Origin: Alligator mississippiensis
Taxonomy: Eukaryota; Chordata; Crocodylia; Alligatoridae
Length of the DNA: 64,000 nucleotides
Reading direction: 5' to 3'
Assembly: GCF_030867095.1 (NCBI RefSeq)
Contig: NC_081836.1
Span: forward strand, 32,252,338 to 32,316,337
The notes under the pieces are model-generated. The model was not told the DNA's origin and searched no databases. It saw only the letters and a program-made list of their open reading frames with translations. The number at the start of each line of letters is the position of its first letter. Position 1 is the first letter of the stretch. Shown here one piece after another: positions 35,988-46,805 of the stretch. A program made the translations under genes and the position numbers.

Positions 35988-37458
35988 TCCCCGTCCCCCT
36001 TCTTTGTTTTTAAGGATGATTTTTGTACAGTAAAGACCTGGTTCAGTATTTGAGCTCATGACAACATGCATTCAAGTCAAATCTATTCAACAGAGCACTT
36101 AAACTTGTTAAGGTTGTGCTTTGCTCATGTCATCAATGAAGTAGCATCTTTGAGATTTCTAATTTGTATGTTTTTTCTTATGTCTCTTCAGATGTTGTTG
36201 TCTTTCATATGCTGAGTGTAGATGATATCCTCTGTTACTTTATGCACACATGTGTGATATGGCATCCTGCGTTCCCCTGCCCTCTTTCCTGTGGACAGGG
36301 TGTAAGATCACTGGTGTCTGTGGAGAGTGGGATTTAATTATATCACTGTTCACAAATTGTATTAATAAAAATATTTCCTGATTTTATTTTCCCTTTGTAT
36401 TAGGCAGACAGCCTCATTTATAAATTCTGCAAAGTCCCTTGATACATTTCTCCTTCTCTTCTCAAAATACAAAATTACTCTTATGGGAGGAAAAGAAGCA
36501 ACTTCCATTGCATGCAAGATCTAAGTTTTAAATATGAACATTGGATGGATTTTACTTCAAGCAGTCGCTTAGTCTTACCGGAGAAAGTCTTTGCAAAGTT
36601 GCCAGACTACATTTAACATGCTGGAGGAATATCAGTATTCTAACTGCATGAAATTTCCAACCTGCTCCAAGTGAATACATTTGTATCATGTTTATGTATG
36701 GTCGAAACTAAATCCCTTCATGAGTTTTTAATGCAATTCAGAAAACAGAAATTTCAAACTAAGTTTCTCCCTAAGCTTTTTCTCTTTCTTTGTTTTCCAT
36801 GCAGGGGATACTCTGTCTCAAAATGCTAGTTTCCTTTGTCTCAAAGACACTCTGACCTCTCCCGTATCTTGCAAGAAGCTAACAAGAAAAAGCTGCCAGA
36901 CTGAATCAGCAGTATTGATTCATTTTGGGCCAATATACAGTTTTTTTTGCACCAGACAAAATAACCAAAATTTACAAAACTGGTTGCTTACATAGGTGCA
37001 TTCAATACCTACTCTAAGCCCTTTTGAAGATGGTCACTTTTTTAAGTGTCTAACAATAAAAAAGCCAGGTAGGGAAGTGTTAGCCTATACTCTTGTTGAA
37101 AAGCGAGTGACAAGATGATGCAAGTATCATTTCAGAATATTTTTAAATATATTCCCCCACAGAAATTCCTTTTAATCTTCTCATCTGACCCAATTTCCTT
37201 TCTTCTCTTTTCAGAATGTTAAGTGTTTGTTTTAAACAAAAGGTCTATTTATTATGTGTTATTCCTTGTTTCTTCTTGTCTCAGGAAGTTTGCTTGATTT
37301 TCAGATAAACTGTAATTGAGGCAGGCAAGTCGGGTATGAAAGATACTTATCTCTTGAAATAAAGAACATAAGGCATTATTGAGATTGTGGTATTGGAAAT
37401 AAAGTTCTTTTAACTTACAAAATAAAAACATAGTATTTGTATTAATTAGAGATTCTGT

Positions 37459-37783
37459 GAGTGCCAGTACATGAGTGTGGAGTCTGCTTCAATGCACCAT
37501 AATTATAGCACCTCGAAGCAGACTCAATTAATCAAGTCTGCTGGAGTGTGGCAATTATTTCACTCCAGCAGCGCTTCTGGAGTCTCATGTATCAGTGTCC
37601 TTGAGCTTAAAAATGGTGGTGGTGGTGCTTGAGCTAAAGCTCATTGCACGAGCTTTAGTTCAAATGCCCTTGCTGCCATTTTTAAGCCTGGGGACCCTCA
37701 TAAACAAGATGCTGCGGTGCTTTAATTAGAATGGCTCTTAGAGCACCTCCCCTTGCAACCCTGGAGCACTTGTAAAAGTGCCC
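37459..37783 (+). mobile_element. Fold-back GGG...CCC-type element, 325 bp
   Basis: The ends are GAGTGCCAGTACATG and TTGTAAAAGTGCCC, with the duplication TGT at 37456-37458 and 37784-37786. The whole element is close to a palindrome: at its centre CTTAAAAATGGTGGTGGTGG pairs with CTTGCTGCCATTTTTAAG around a GAGCTAAAGCTC...GAGCTTTAGTTC core. A second copy lies in opposite orientation at 38352-38690. Non-coding. Confidence 0.8.
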
Positions 37784-37789
37784 TGTAAG

Positions 37790-38285
37790 CTAAACTGCTT
37801 GGGCATCCACAATCTGATGTTACAGAAGTCCTCAAATTAGTTTTAAACAATTTTAAATTTAAAATTATTAAAAGTTTTGTAGACAGCATCTTGGTTGTAT
37901 GGAATCTGACATAGTGGGTTATAAAAGAACAACTCACAAGTCATTTGAATTTTTTTTCTCCTTTTTTAAAAATATATATTTGTATATAACTTTTTGACAA
38001 ATTTTCATCTTTAGTAATACTGATTTTTGGAAGAATGAACTTCTAGCAATTAGAATAATGCCCTCAGCTGCTACAGTCACTTATATGCCATAAGATGGAG
38101 TTTGTTGATTTTTTTTTTTCCTCATGTCATTAATACCAGCTCCAAGACTAACTTGAAAAGGTTCAAAACTTTATTTGCACATTAATAAGGGTGTCCTTTA
38201 AGAATTTTGTCTTGTGTTCTCTTGGAACATTAACAATTTATAAACATAAAAAAGATGGTATGAAAAACCACAAAAATAATTACAG
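37790..38285. other. Spacer between two inverted element copies
   Basis: AT-rich sequence with a T-rich run near 37950 and 38105. No feature recognised. Confidence 0.4.
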
Positions 38286-38291
38286 GGTACT

Positions 38292-38885
38292 AGATGTATC
38301 TATGCATACATTAAGGTGTTTTTTCTAATGTGCATTAAATTTAGTACCTCTGGGCACTTTTACATGTGCTCTGGGGTTGGGGGTGAGGGGGGGCTTTAAT
38401 TGAAGCGGCTCTAACAGTCACTCTAATTAAAGTGCTGCTGTATCTCATGTTTCAGCATCCCCGCACTTAAAAATGGTGGTGGGGGTGCTTGACTAAAGCT
38501 TTTTTGAAAAGCTTTAGTTCGAGTGCTCTTGCCACCATTTTTAAGTTCAGGGACATGGATACACATGATGCAGGAGGCTGCTGGAGTGCAGTAATTGCCA
38601 CATTCCAGCAGACTCGATTAATCAAGTCTGCTCCAATGTGCTGTAATTCCAGTGCACTAGAGCAGCCTCCATATTCGTATATAGGCGCCCTCCAATGTGA
38701 GGTACTAAAGACATGTGTACTAGGTTTCCTTAAAGAATAGTAACAAATGCACGTTACTTAGTCTACTGTGCATGAAGCATCACTTATCTCTCTGCACATT
38801 AGCTTAATTGCACGTTTTTTTCATGATGCTTTAATGCTCAGTAAAATAGGGTAGTACACAGTAAAGTGCATGTGTAGACACACCC
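38292..38885. mobile_element. GGG...CCC-type DNA transposon hosting a nested element
   Basis: The outer ends are AGATGTATCTATGCATAC and, reverse complemented, GGGTGTGTCTACACATGC. The 3-bp flank ACT occurs at 38289-38291 and 38886-38888. TTTAGTACCT on the left and AGGTACTAAAG on the right are inner inverted parts of the same element, and the copy at 38352-38690 sits between them. Without the inner element it is about 255 bp. No coding capacity. Confidence 0.65.
38352..38690 (-). mobile_element. Nested fold-back element, inverted copy of 37459-37783
   Basis: It starts GGGCACTTTTACATGTGC and ends ATAGGCGCCC. Its 3-bp flanks are TCT and TCC, one mismatch. Reverse complemented it follows the copy at 37459-37783 from end to end, including the GATTAATC..GTCTGCT and AAAAATGGTGG blocks. 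The two copies are about 570 bases apart in head-to-head orientation. Insertion into the middle of the outer element orders the events: outer first, inner later. Confidence 0.75.
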
Positions 38886-38889
38886 ACTG

Positions 38890-41460
38890 TGTATACCACT
38901 TAGAGAACAAAGACTATTAAAATGTAAATGCTTTGCAAACATATGAATGTAATGCAACTCATTGCAGTTGTATGTTTACATTTTTAGTAGGATTAGGATT
39001 CTACTTTGCTAGTTGTCTACACACAACATGCTTCATAAATCATACCAAATTTAGCTTGAAAGACTAGGAGGAAATAGGTAAGGATGCTGAGTGCAGTTTT
39101 CAGATGATCTCTCAAACTGCAGGAGACAGCATGTGCTTTTATTGAAAAAACAGGTGTTTTCCATAAAAATCTTTTCTATAAATATGACATCTGAAATAAA
39201 CTGTACATTCACTGAAAATGGTCTTGGAGGCCATAATGGATACATTTTATACTATCAATTCTGGACAGAAACAAGGAATAAGACATTTACATTAAGAATT
39301 TCTTCCTAATATGGAAGTTCTAAAGAGGATGATTTATGTGTGTGCGTGTTTCTGGCTTCATATTCTTCTTCTTATAAAATTTTCATAACTATACCTTACT
39401 GTGTGGAGACAATCTATGATGTTTTGCCACCTCATAGAGGAGGTCTTCAGTTCTATCTCAATGATTCACCTGTGGATCAGTCTAAAATTGTTTAATTAGC
39501 TTTTATGTTAATTTATTTATAACAGCACTCATAACCTTATAAAGCAATGCCTTTCAATACTCATCTCATCTTTGTAAATACAGATAATTTAAAAGTAATG
39601 AAACAGGAATATGATGGAAATTGTCCTTTTCATAACTTTTTGCATGCTGACATACAGTATAAGCAGGTGGTCCTCTTCACTAGATGATTGGATTTACTAG
39701 AAGATTTACTAGAAAACCTTCCTAAAATTTGTTATTTGAGCTATTCATTAGGTGGTGTACCATATTGGTATTGATATAGAAGTAAAATCTAGTGCTGTAA
39801 AGATTTTGCACAATAGGAAGTGATACTTCTGGAGAAAGCATTCATGGATATCATCTTTTAGATGCCAAGTACAGGGAACACTGTGCTTCATTCAGAAGAA
39901 AGGAGATTGGGTTTGGTAAATAGTCTAAAGATCTGTGTAAGCTTCCGTAAAAGGAGCTCATCTTCTTTCTGGATATCCTGGCTATGCTACCAGTTAGTAA
40001 TTAAGAAAAGGATATGCTTGATGGAACTCTGGTAGTTAGACTTCTTTAGACATTCTCATATTTTTATAGCTAAAGTGTTCTGTAAGAATCTTTAGTAAAG
40101 AGGCTAGCTTAGGCCCTGTTTTCACAATGTGAGCCTAGAGATTTCACAAGTCTATTCTTTTCCTCTATGAGGTACATTATCTTGTTGCTGAACCATTATC
40201 AAGTCCTCAGAATAGCACTTTCGGTGAGAAGATAGTCTGCTGATAAAACTCTTGAGTGCAACTTAATTTCAATGTTTAAAAGAGCTTTAATTTAGGAGAA
40301 GCTGGTTGAAGTATTAAATACACTTGAATCCAACAGTTGCCTAGCAGCAGTCAGTTTTGGAAATGCCCTTCAGCTTTAAGAAGACTACAGTTGTGACCTC
40401 TTAGACCCCATCTCTGTCTGCCTGTCTCCCCCTCCCCCCCACACACATGCGTATGTGTGCCTACATATGTACGCTGCCCCAGGCATGTAGTGGCATCCTG
40501 CCTAATTTAAAGATCCCTTCTGGTCAATCTAAAACTATTTGTGAGACCCTAAATTCTCATAAACTGAAATTAAACCTGAAACTTCATCTCTGTCCTGTCT
40601 ACCAAATCCTGAATATGCAATAATACACGTGTCATTTTGTCTCCTGTCCATGGAGGCTAAAGCCAGCCAATCTGCCTGGCACTTATCCTTAGCTGTAAAC
40701 ACCTAGTAATCTCTGACAAACTGCATGTTTCTCAGCCCAGTTACATATGCATTTATTTACAGCATGCCCTTTAAGAAAAGAGCAGAATGAGGTAACTGGT
40801 AATGCCAACCTATAAATGCAGTGAAATAAATAAGACTTGTAAAACTTGGATATCTGTATTCACAATATCCGTGTCTTCAAGAGGAATGCTCCAATCACAG
40901 CTACTAAGCTGGCAACATGAGCAGATATCATATACCAAAATTTCAGTTTGTAGGCTAATGATGGTGATGTCTTTCCAGAGTACAGTTCATGCCTTGTTCA
41001 CACTCTTCCATTTGCGTGCATAAATGGAGGCCCTGAGCCCAACTGGCAGATGGTGAGGTTAGCTTGCAGTGTCTTGACTGGATATAATGCCTAGTGTCTG
41101 CATTCCTTGAGGGATGCCCAAAAAGCTGCTAAATGCAGAATCCATTTCGAGAAAATTGTACCCAGTACAAAATCTTGGTAGCGAAGGAGCAACCTGAAAT
41201 TTTGGATAGAATTCAGAAGCATTTTCCCTGATTGGAAAATGTCCATAATATGCCACTGAAAAAATTGATCTGAATAAAAAGGCTTCTGTCTCTGACTTTT
41301 TCAAGACAGAAAGCTGTACAGACTTGTTTGTTGCCTACTTTTTATAAATGATCCCTGTGTGCTGCACTCTATATTGAACCTTCCAATGCAGTGTTCATAA
41401 AACAATTTCTTCCTAAGTCTTGCTTTACACATGTAAACTAAAATGCCAGTTAGATGGGTA
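38890..41460. other. AT-rich unique sequence
   Basis: No exon or named repeat seen. A CT/CA-rich low-complexity run lies at 40415-40475. Confidence 0.4.
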
Positions 41461-41463
41461 ATG

Positions 41464-41600
41464 TTGGGGTAATGTTGTAGCTGTGATGGTCCAGGAAAAA
41501 TGCCAGAGGCAAGGATTTTTGTGGGTGATACCGTTATTGGACCAACTGTATCGTTGAGAGGGCTATAAATGAGCTTTTGGGTACTACTCTACTCTTCCTT
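41464..41600 (+). repeat. Copy of the GTGTTGGTCTAG repeat family
   Basis: It contains TTGTAGCTGTGATGGTCCAG, then CAGAGGCAAGGATTTTTGTG, then TTATTGGACCAACTG, and AGCTTTTGGG further on. This is a longer match to the repeat also seen at 3528-3633 and in the fold-back element at 6013-6429. Flanking duplications were not found. Confidence 0.6.
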
Positions 41601-41807
41601 GTAAATTTGGATCTAGGTTGTCTGTCCTGCGGAAAGACTGTTCAGTCAATGAAGCTTAGGTGAGATATAGCTGCCTCCCTGCTAAATTTTTCAGGTACCT
41701 CATCTACGTCTCTCTCAACTATAGAGGTGATCCAACAAATATCATCTGCAGAAATCCTTGACTTTTGCAATTAGACAGAACTTTAGCAGGAAAATATATT
41801 TACCTGG

Positions 41808-42480
41808 ATCCAAGATGACTTTGAATTTATGATAAACCCTCCCATATTAGATGTTTACATATATAAGATTTATATTTTTTTTTGTAATTTTCCATGAAGA
41901 GAACCTAATTATCAGAGGTTTGTCTTAAAAGTATTCCCTCCACTGCTGCAGCAGGGAAAACAGCAGATGGGGGGACAGATGGCTGGAGGAGCAGGCAGCC
42001 CCTTTGCCTTCTGCCCCCTCCCCCTCCTCCCCGCAGCCTGCCCCACTCCCTGGCTGCATCTGCACCCCTGTTGCCTATGCCCCCTGCTACCTTCCTGCAG
42101 CCTCTTCCCCCACTGCCTGCTGTCCCACAGCCTTTTTCCTCTCCTGCCCCCACTCCACTTATTGTCAGGCACTGTCTGGTTTCACCCCCTCCTGGGCACA
42201 GACCACACGGAAGCTCTGGCCCATGCTCCCCCATGCAGCAGCAGCAGTGGCTGATCCTAGCAGAATGCTACTGGTGGCAAGACAGGGTCCAGGACTTCCA
42301 TGTGCTCTGTTCCCAGGAGGGAATAGATTTAAACCCATGCCTCATGGTAAGCCAACGGGGTGGGAGAGGGCTGAGGCTGTGGGGGTGGAGGGCATGCCAG
42401 GGTGGGGAAGGCTGCAATGAGGCAGGCAGAGTGGGGTCCAGGCAGCTGTTACACCTCTGGCCTAGGATTTAGACTGGAGC
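41808..42480 (+). mobile_element. Composite repeat: AT-rich head, GC-rich body (copy 1)
   Basis: The head at 41815-41935 carries CAAGATGACT, then an inverted pair around AAACCCTCC and AGAGGTTTGTCT. It then runs CTTAAAAGTATTCCCTCC into ACTGCTGCAG. The same order CTTAAAA...CCC...TTGCTGCAG appears at 49985-50020, followed in both places by a C/G-rich block of roughly 0.5 kb. The shared order shows one repeat family with two copies in the window. Its class is unknown. Long open frames in the GC-rich body (41967-42472) are by-products of base composition. Confidence 0.5.
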
Positions 42481-42859
42481 TGGAGCTGCAGCAGCCACCT
42501 ATCCCTCTCTCCATGTTGAAGGGGGAAGATTTTAGCTCCCCACCCCACAGCTATAATCTGTAAATGAGGCTACCTTTCTTTCAGCCAGTTCTTTTCAACA
42601 GCCATACCAGAAATAACAGATGTCTCCCTGTTGATTATTGGTGCCGTTGTATGGATGCAAGATGATTTATCCTTGGAACAGGCTTTTTTGCTAGTAATCA
42701 ATGTCAACCAGTTGAGTATATGCAGATAAAATCCATAAGTTGAAGTTCTTCAGTGACCTGAAACACAGAAAGAAATCCTATAAAAATTGAAAACTTGGTT
42801 ATATTACTGTAGAAGAGTATAAGAGTATTGCATGGGTGTATGGGAAGAAAATAGGAAGG

Positions 42860-43435
42860 TCAAGGCACAAGCTGAGATGCAGCAAGAGGAGAATAAGGAG
42901 ACCAGGAAGCCAGCATGGATGCACTGAGAAGAAGTCATGTCTGAGCAACTTAATTTCCTTCTTTGATAAGATGACAGTCTCGGTGGCAAAGTGGCAAACA
43001 GTGGATGTGATGCATCTTAACTTGAGCTAGGCTTTTGATATAGTCTCTCTCAACATTCTTATTAACAAGCCAGAGAAATACTTTAGGGCAGATACCTAAC
43101 TAGTAGGATTAAGGATGACTGAGTGGGTGTTTGATAATAGTTTTCAAATACCTGAAATATGATTATAGAAAGGATGGAGGTAGCTTTTTCTCTGTGGCTG
43201 TCAGGGACAGGACTAGGAGCAGTGGCCTCAAGCTTCAGTAGAGGAAATTGAAGTTAGAGATGAGGAAAACACCCTGACTCTGATGGTGACCAAGCATTGG
43301 AGCAAGCTACCTAGGGAAACCGTGGAATCTCCATCCCTTAAAATTTTCAAGGGCAGGTTGGACAGACACTTGGCTGCCATGGTTTAGTCAAATATGATCT
43401 GTCCTTGAGCAGAGGTCTGAATTCAATGGCCTTGC
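42860..43435 (+). mobile_element. CR1 LINE fragment, internally deleted (copy A)
   Basis: Its RT part reads CLSNLISFFDKMT and DVMHLNLS, stop, AFDIV, the CR1 palm motif A region. From about 43105 it jumps straight to the CR1 3' region (TTCAAATACCTGAAATATG, then ACCGTGGAATCTCCATCC, then GAGCAGAGGTCTGAATTCAA). Much of ORF2 between the two is missing. Stops and indels abound. It ends where copy B begins. Confidence 0.8.
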
Positions 43436-43436
43436 A

Positions 43437-44615
43437 AAGTTTTGCTCCTATGATAAGGAGGCAAACTGTGGGTAGGGGAAGAGCAGTAAATGTGATATAT
43501 CTTAACTTGAGCAATGCTTTTGAAACCGCCTCCCATGACATTCTCATTAACAAGCTAAGGAAATACAGACTAAATGGAAGTAATGATATATAAAGTAAGA
43601 TATCTAACTGGTTGGTTCATCCTCAGTGAGTAGTCATCAATGGCTTACTGTCTAGTTGGGAGAAGGTATCAACAGGGGTTCTTCAGGAGTTTGTGATTGG
43701 TCTGATATTGTTTAATATTTTCATTAATAATTTGAATGAGAGGACCAAATACATGGCTGACAAATTTGTGGATAATACCAAGGTCTGTAGAGCTGTGGAC
43801 ATTCTGAAGTACAGGGCTAGAATGACCTGGATAGACTGGAAAAGTCGTATATACTCAATCTAATGAGATCAGTAAGGACAAGTACAAGTCCTGCACTTGG
43901 GATGAAACAATGGCATGCACAAATACGGACTGCAGAATGACTGGCTAGGCTGCAGTACTACAGAGAAGGACCTGGGGTTTATAGTGGACCATAAGCTGAA
44001 TATTAATCTCTAGTGTGCTCTTGTTTAAAAAAAAAAAAAAGTATACAGTATGCTGGGTTGGATTAACAGGAGTGCCACTTATAAATCAAGGCAAGTAATT
44101 CTTCTGCTCTGTTCAGCACTGGTGAGGCTTCACCTGGAGTACTGTCTAGTTTTGGCCCCCACAGTTCCAGAAGAATGTGGACAGACTGAAAAAAGTCCAG
44201 AGGAGAGCAACAATAATGACTAAGGGTCTGAGAGGCAAGACTTATGAGGAAAGGCTGAAATAACTAGGTTAGTAACAATCTTCCAATACCTGAAGAACAA
44301 TTATAGATTGGATGGAGATGGGTTTTTTTTTCTTTGTGGCCACAGGGGATAGGACCAGGAGTATGGTTTCAAACTTTTGTAGTAGAAATTTGGACTGGAG
44401 ATTAGGAGGCACCCAACTATGAGGGTGGTTAAGCATTGGAACAATTTAGCTGGAGAAGTTGTAAACTCTCCATTCCTGGAAATTTTCAAGACCAGTTTGG
44501 ACAAATACTTGGCTGGAATAGTTTGATCTAGGACAATTCTGTCTTGAGCAGAGGGCTGGACTAGATAACTTTCTGAGATGCCTTCCAGTCCTACTTTCTT
44601 ATGATTTCTGTGACA
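43437..44615 (+). mobile_element. CR1 LINE fragment (copy B)
   Basis: It begins with the same RT segment as copy A (GTGATATATCTTAACTTGAGC) and continues through degraded SGVPQGS- and FADD-like regions (43670-43800) to the CR1 3' end near 44600. A run of 14 A lies at 44027-44040. It is heavily diverged. Copies A and B share the same starting segment in direct orientation, which suggests tandem duplication or insertion of B into the end of A. Confidence 0.8.
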
Positions 44616-45565
44616 AAAAGTGGGAGCTGGGAGTTATTAATGAGGGAAATTTATTGCATTAAACGTGGACTCAGTGTTTTAAAATTCTCGAAGTAGCTAC
44701 TACAGTTCTTCAAATTAGCTTTTACAAATGGCTCCAGTTCTAGGAGGAAGTATGAAAGTATCTCAGAACATGGAATGTGATGGATTTAACCAGTACAGGA
44801 GGATTATCTGTAGTGGCACTAGCCGTGGGGCACTCTAAATTCAAAATTGAACCTGTTACCCATTCTGACCTCCAAACACAGTCCACATTCCTAGTTGCTG
44901 CAGTACTGGAAAGCAAGATTTAAATGATTATTTCTATGCTTCATGACATTTGGGTAGGTGCCTTGGGGAGGTTGTACAGTTTTTGCACAGAAAACCAAAC
45001 TTAATTTTTTTTCACAAGGAATTAAATTGAATAAATTGCCCAAAGAAAAACCTGGAAAACAGTTCTCTGAACTAAAACAAGGTCTATTGCTGCTGTTTCC
45101 TGTGCTGGGAAGTCATCTATGCATTTGAAAAGTAATCCTAAGGGATTTACAGGATTAAAAAGAGAGAGGAGAATGTTAAAAAGCTTTTAATTTCACTGCA
45201 TATTATTTGGGAACTTCTGTTCCTTACATTTCAGGAGTCTTGGAGTAGATTTTGTAATTGTCTCCTACGGTTTTTCCATAAACATTATATTGTGTATTTC
45301 AAGCTTTATACTTCAGTCTACTTACTGATCTAAGAACTTTATCTTAAATAGTGAATCAGTTCTAGGGGTGAGGTGTTACTTGTATATCAGAAACAGCATA
45401 ATCTCCTAGGCAAGACAAATGCATATTTGTTTGACATGATGATTAGAGAAAAATAAACTAATTCCCTTTAGTAGACTGTATTTATAGAAATACATACCGA
45501 TTCAGACTTGAAAGCTTGGGGAGCTAATAGAGAAATAATATTAAAGGATCTTGCCTAGCTAGATG
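44616..45565. other. AT-rich unique sequence
   Basis: No repeat or gene recognised. Confidence 0.4.
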
Positions 45566-45571
45566 GGCATA

Positions 45572-46199
45572 CAGTATAATCTCATAAATTCAGTACTCAA
45601 AATTCTGGAATTCTCAAAAATCTGGCACTGCAGGCAGGTGGCATTGGCTGCTCCTGGGGCTGCAGCAGAGAGCAAAGTGGAGGGACTTGTAAGTGGGTGC
45701 GGGGTAGGCGAGGCGTGGCTCTTGTTGTTATGCACACCCCGGGAGGGCTGCAGGCTATGTGGCTGTGCAGGGCTCTTCATCGGGAGCGAGTGCCCGGAGC
45801 TGCTGCACTGGACAAGAGCAGGCTGCTACTTGCCCTGAGCACTGGGAAGAACCCGGTACAGCTGTCGGCCCCAGCCTGCAGTGGCAGCCTGCCCTTGTCT
45901 GGCATGCAGATCCGGGAGCATGTACCCCTCCAAGTAGAGCCCGGCGCAGCCCCCCAGCCTGCAGCCCTCCAGGGTTGCACATAGCAGCAAGAACCGCTGT
46001 GCCCTGAATGCACTGACAGTTCCCTCTGCTTTGCTCCCTGCTGCAGCCCTGGGAGTGGCCAATGCCACCTGCCTGCAGCTGCTGGACTGCACTGTGCCCC
46101 TCCCCCACCCCTTCCCTAGCTCCAGCTTCACTCATTCAAAAATCCAGAATTTCTGGCAGGTGCTAGGTCCCAAGCATGCCAGATTTATGAGGTTATACA
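45572..46199. mobile_element. Tigger/pogo-like non-autonomous DNA transposon
   Basis: The left end CAGTATAATCTCATAAATTC mirrors the right end, whose reverse complement is GTATAACCTCATAAATCTGG. Both continue into a CTGGCA-containing stretch. A TA dinucleotide precedes the left end (45570-45571), as expected for Tc1/mariner-pogo insertion; the right terminal bases have mutated. The GC-rich interior produces several long frames on both strands (for example 45755-46135 minus) with no domain. It is taken as a non-coding internal deletion derivative. Confidence 0.6.
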
Positions 46200-46800
46200 T
46201 AAGTCTGCTGGAGCCAGGGACAGTGCAACTAGTTTTTGTTCATGACAAGATTATTAGTCAACAACTCTATTTTGTCTAGCTCATATGATTCTTTCACTTC
46301 AGCTGATATTATGTAGTAGATAGTCAAGAATTCATTGCTGCTGCAATCAACAATTTGCAATTAGGTTTTTTTTTCAACAAATTAACAATCAATTTGGATG
46401 GATAGTCACTGAGTCAACAGGAATCATAAGTGACAGGGAATTCCATCCTCAAAATGACTTTTGTTATCTCAGATGTAAACTTGGCATGCTGTTTTAAAAT
46501 TTAAAAATGGGGGGGCGGGGCTATCTTCAAGTGGCATTTTTATTACTGTATTTACTAGAATGACTTTTTCCAGTGACAGTAAAGTGAGAGGTGACAGGTT
46601 GTTGAATTTCTTAATACAGTAGTACCATTCTAGTTGACAAGGTTTCTGGAATTGCTCAGAGGACTATCATGACTTTTTAATTATCTAGAAGACAGACTTT
46701 TGTGGACATGCCTGGCCAAAGAATTTGGCTCTACATTTGCATGTGATGGCTATTCTTATTCGTTTCAGTTGTTTAGTTTCATATTTTGTGATCTAACCTA
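46200..46800. other. AT-rich unique sequence
   Basis: Nothing recognised except a short G-rich run at 46509-46519. Confidence 0.4.
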
Positions 46801-46805
46801 TTAAA

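Larger units (their letters stand above)
31320..37455. other. AT-rich unique sequence
   Basis: About 6 kb without a supported gene. It contains an imperfect 42-base-period duplication at 32092-32161 and a 13-C tract at 35975-35987. Strong acceptor-like sites at 36806 (TTTTCCATGCAG) and 37214 (CTCTTTTCAG) lack fitting donors or hit stops at once. Confidence 0.4.

Noticed and set aside
36806..37067. Possible exon with a strong acceptor and CAG|GTAGGG donor
   Set aside because: Joined to the exon at 26262-26326 the frame stops after a few codons, and no other frame stays open.
45755..46135. 126-codon minus-strand frame and overlapping frames
   Set aside because: Inside a GC-rich DNA transposon body with frames on both strands and no transposase motif.
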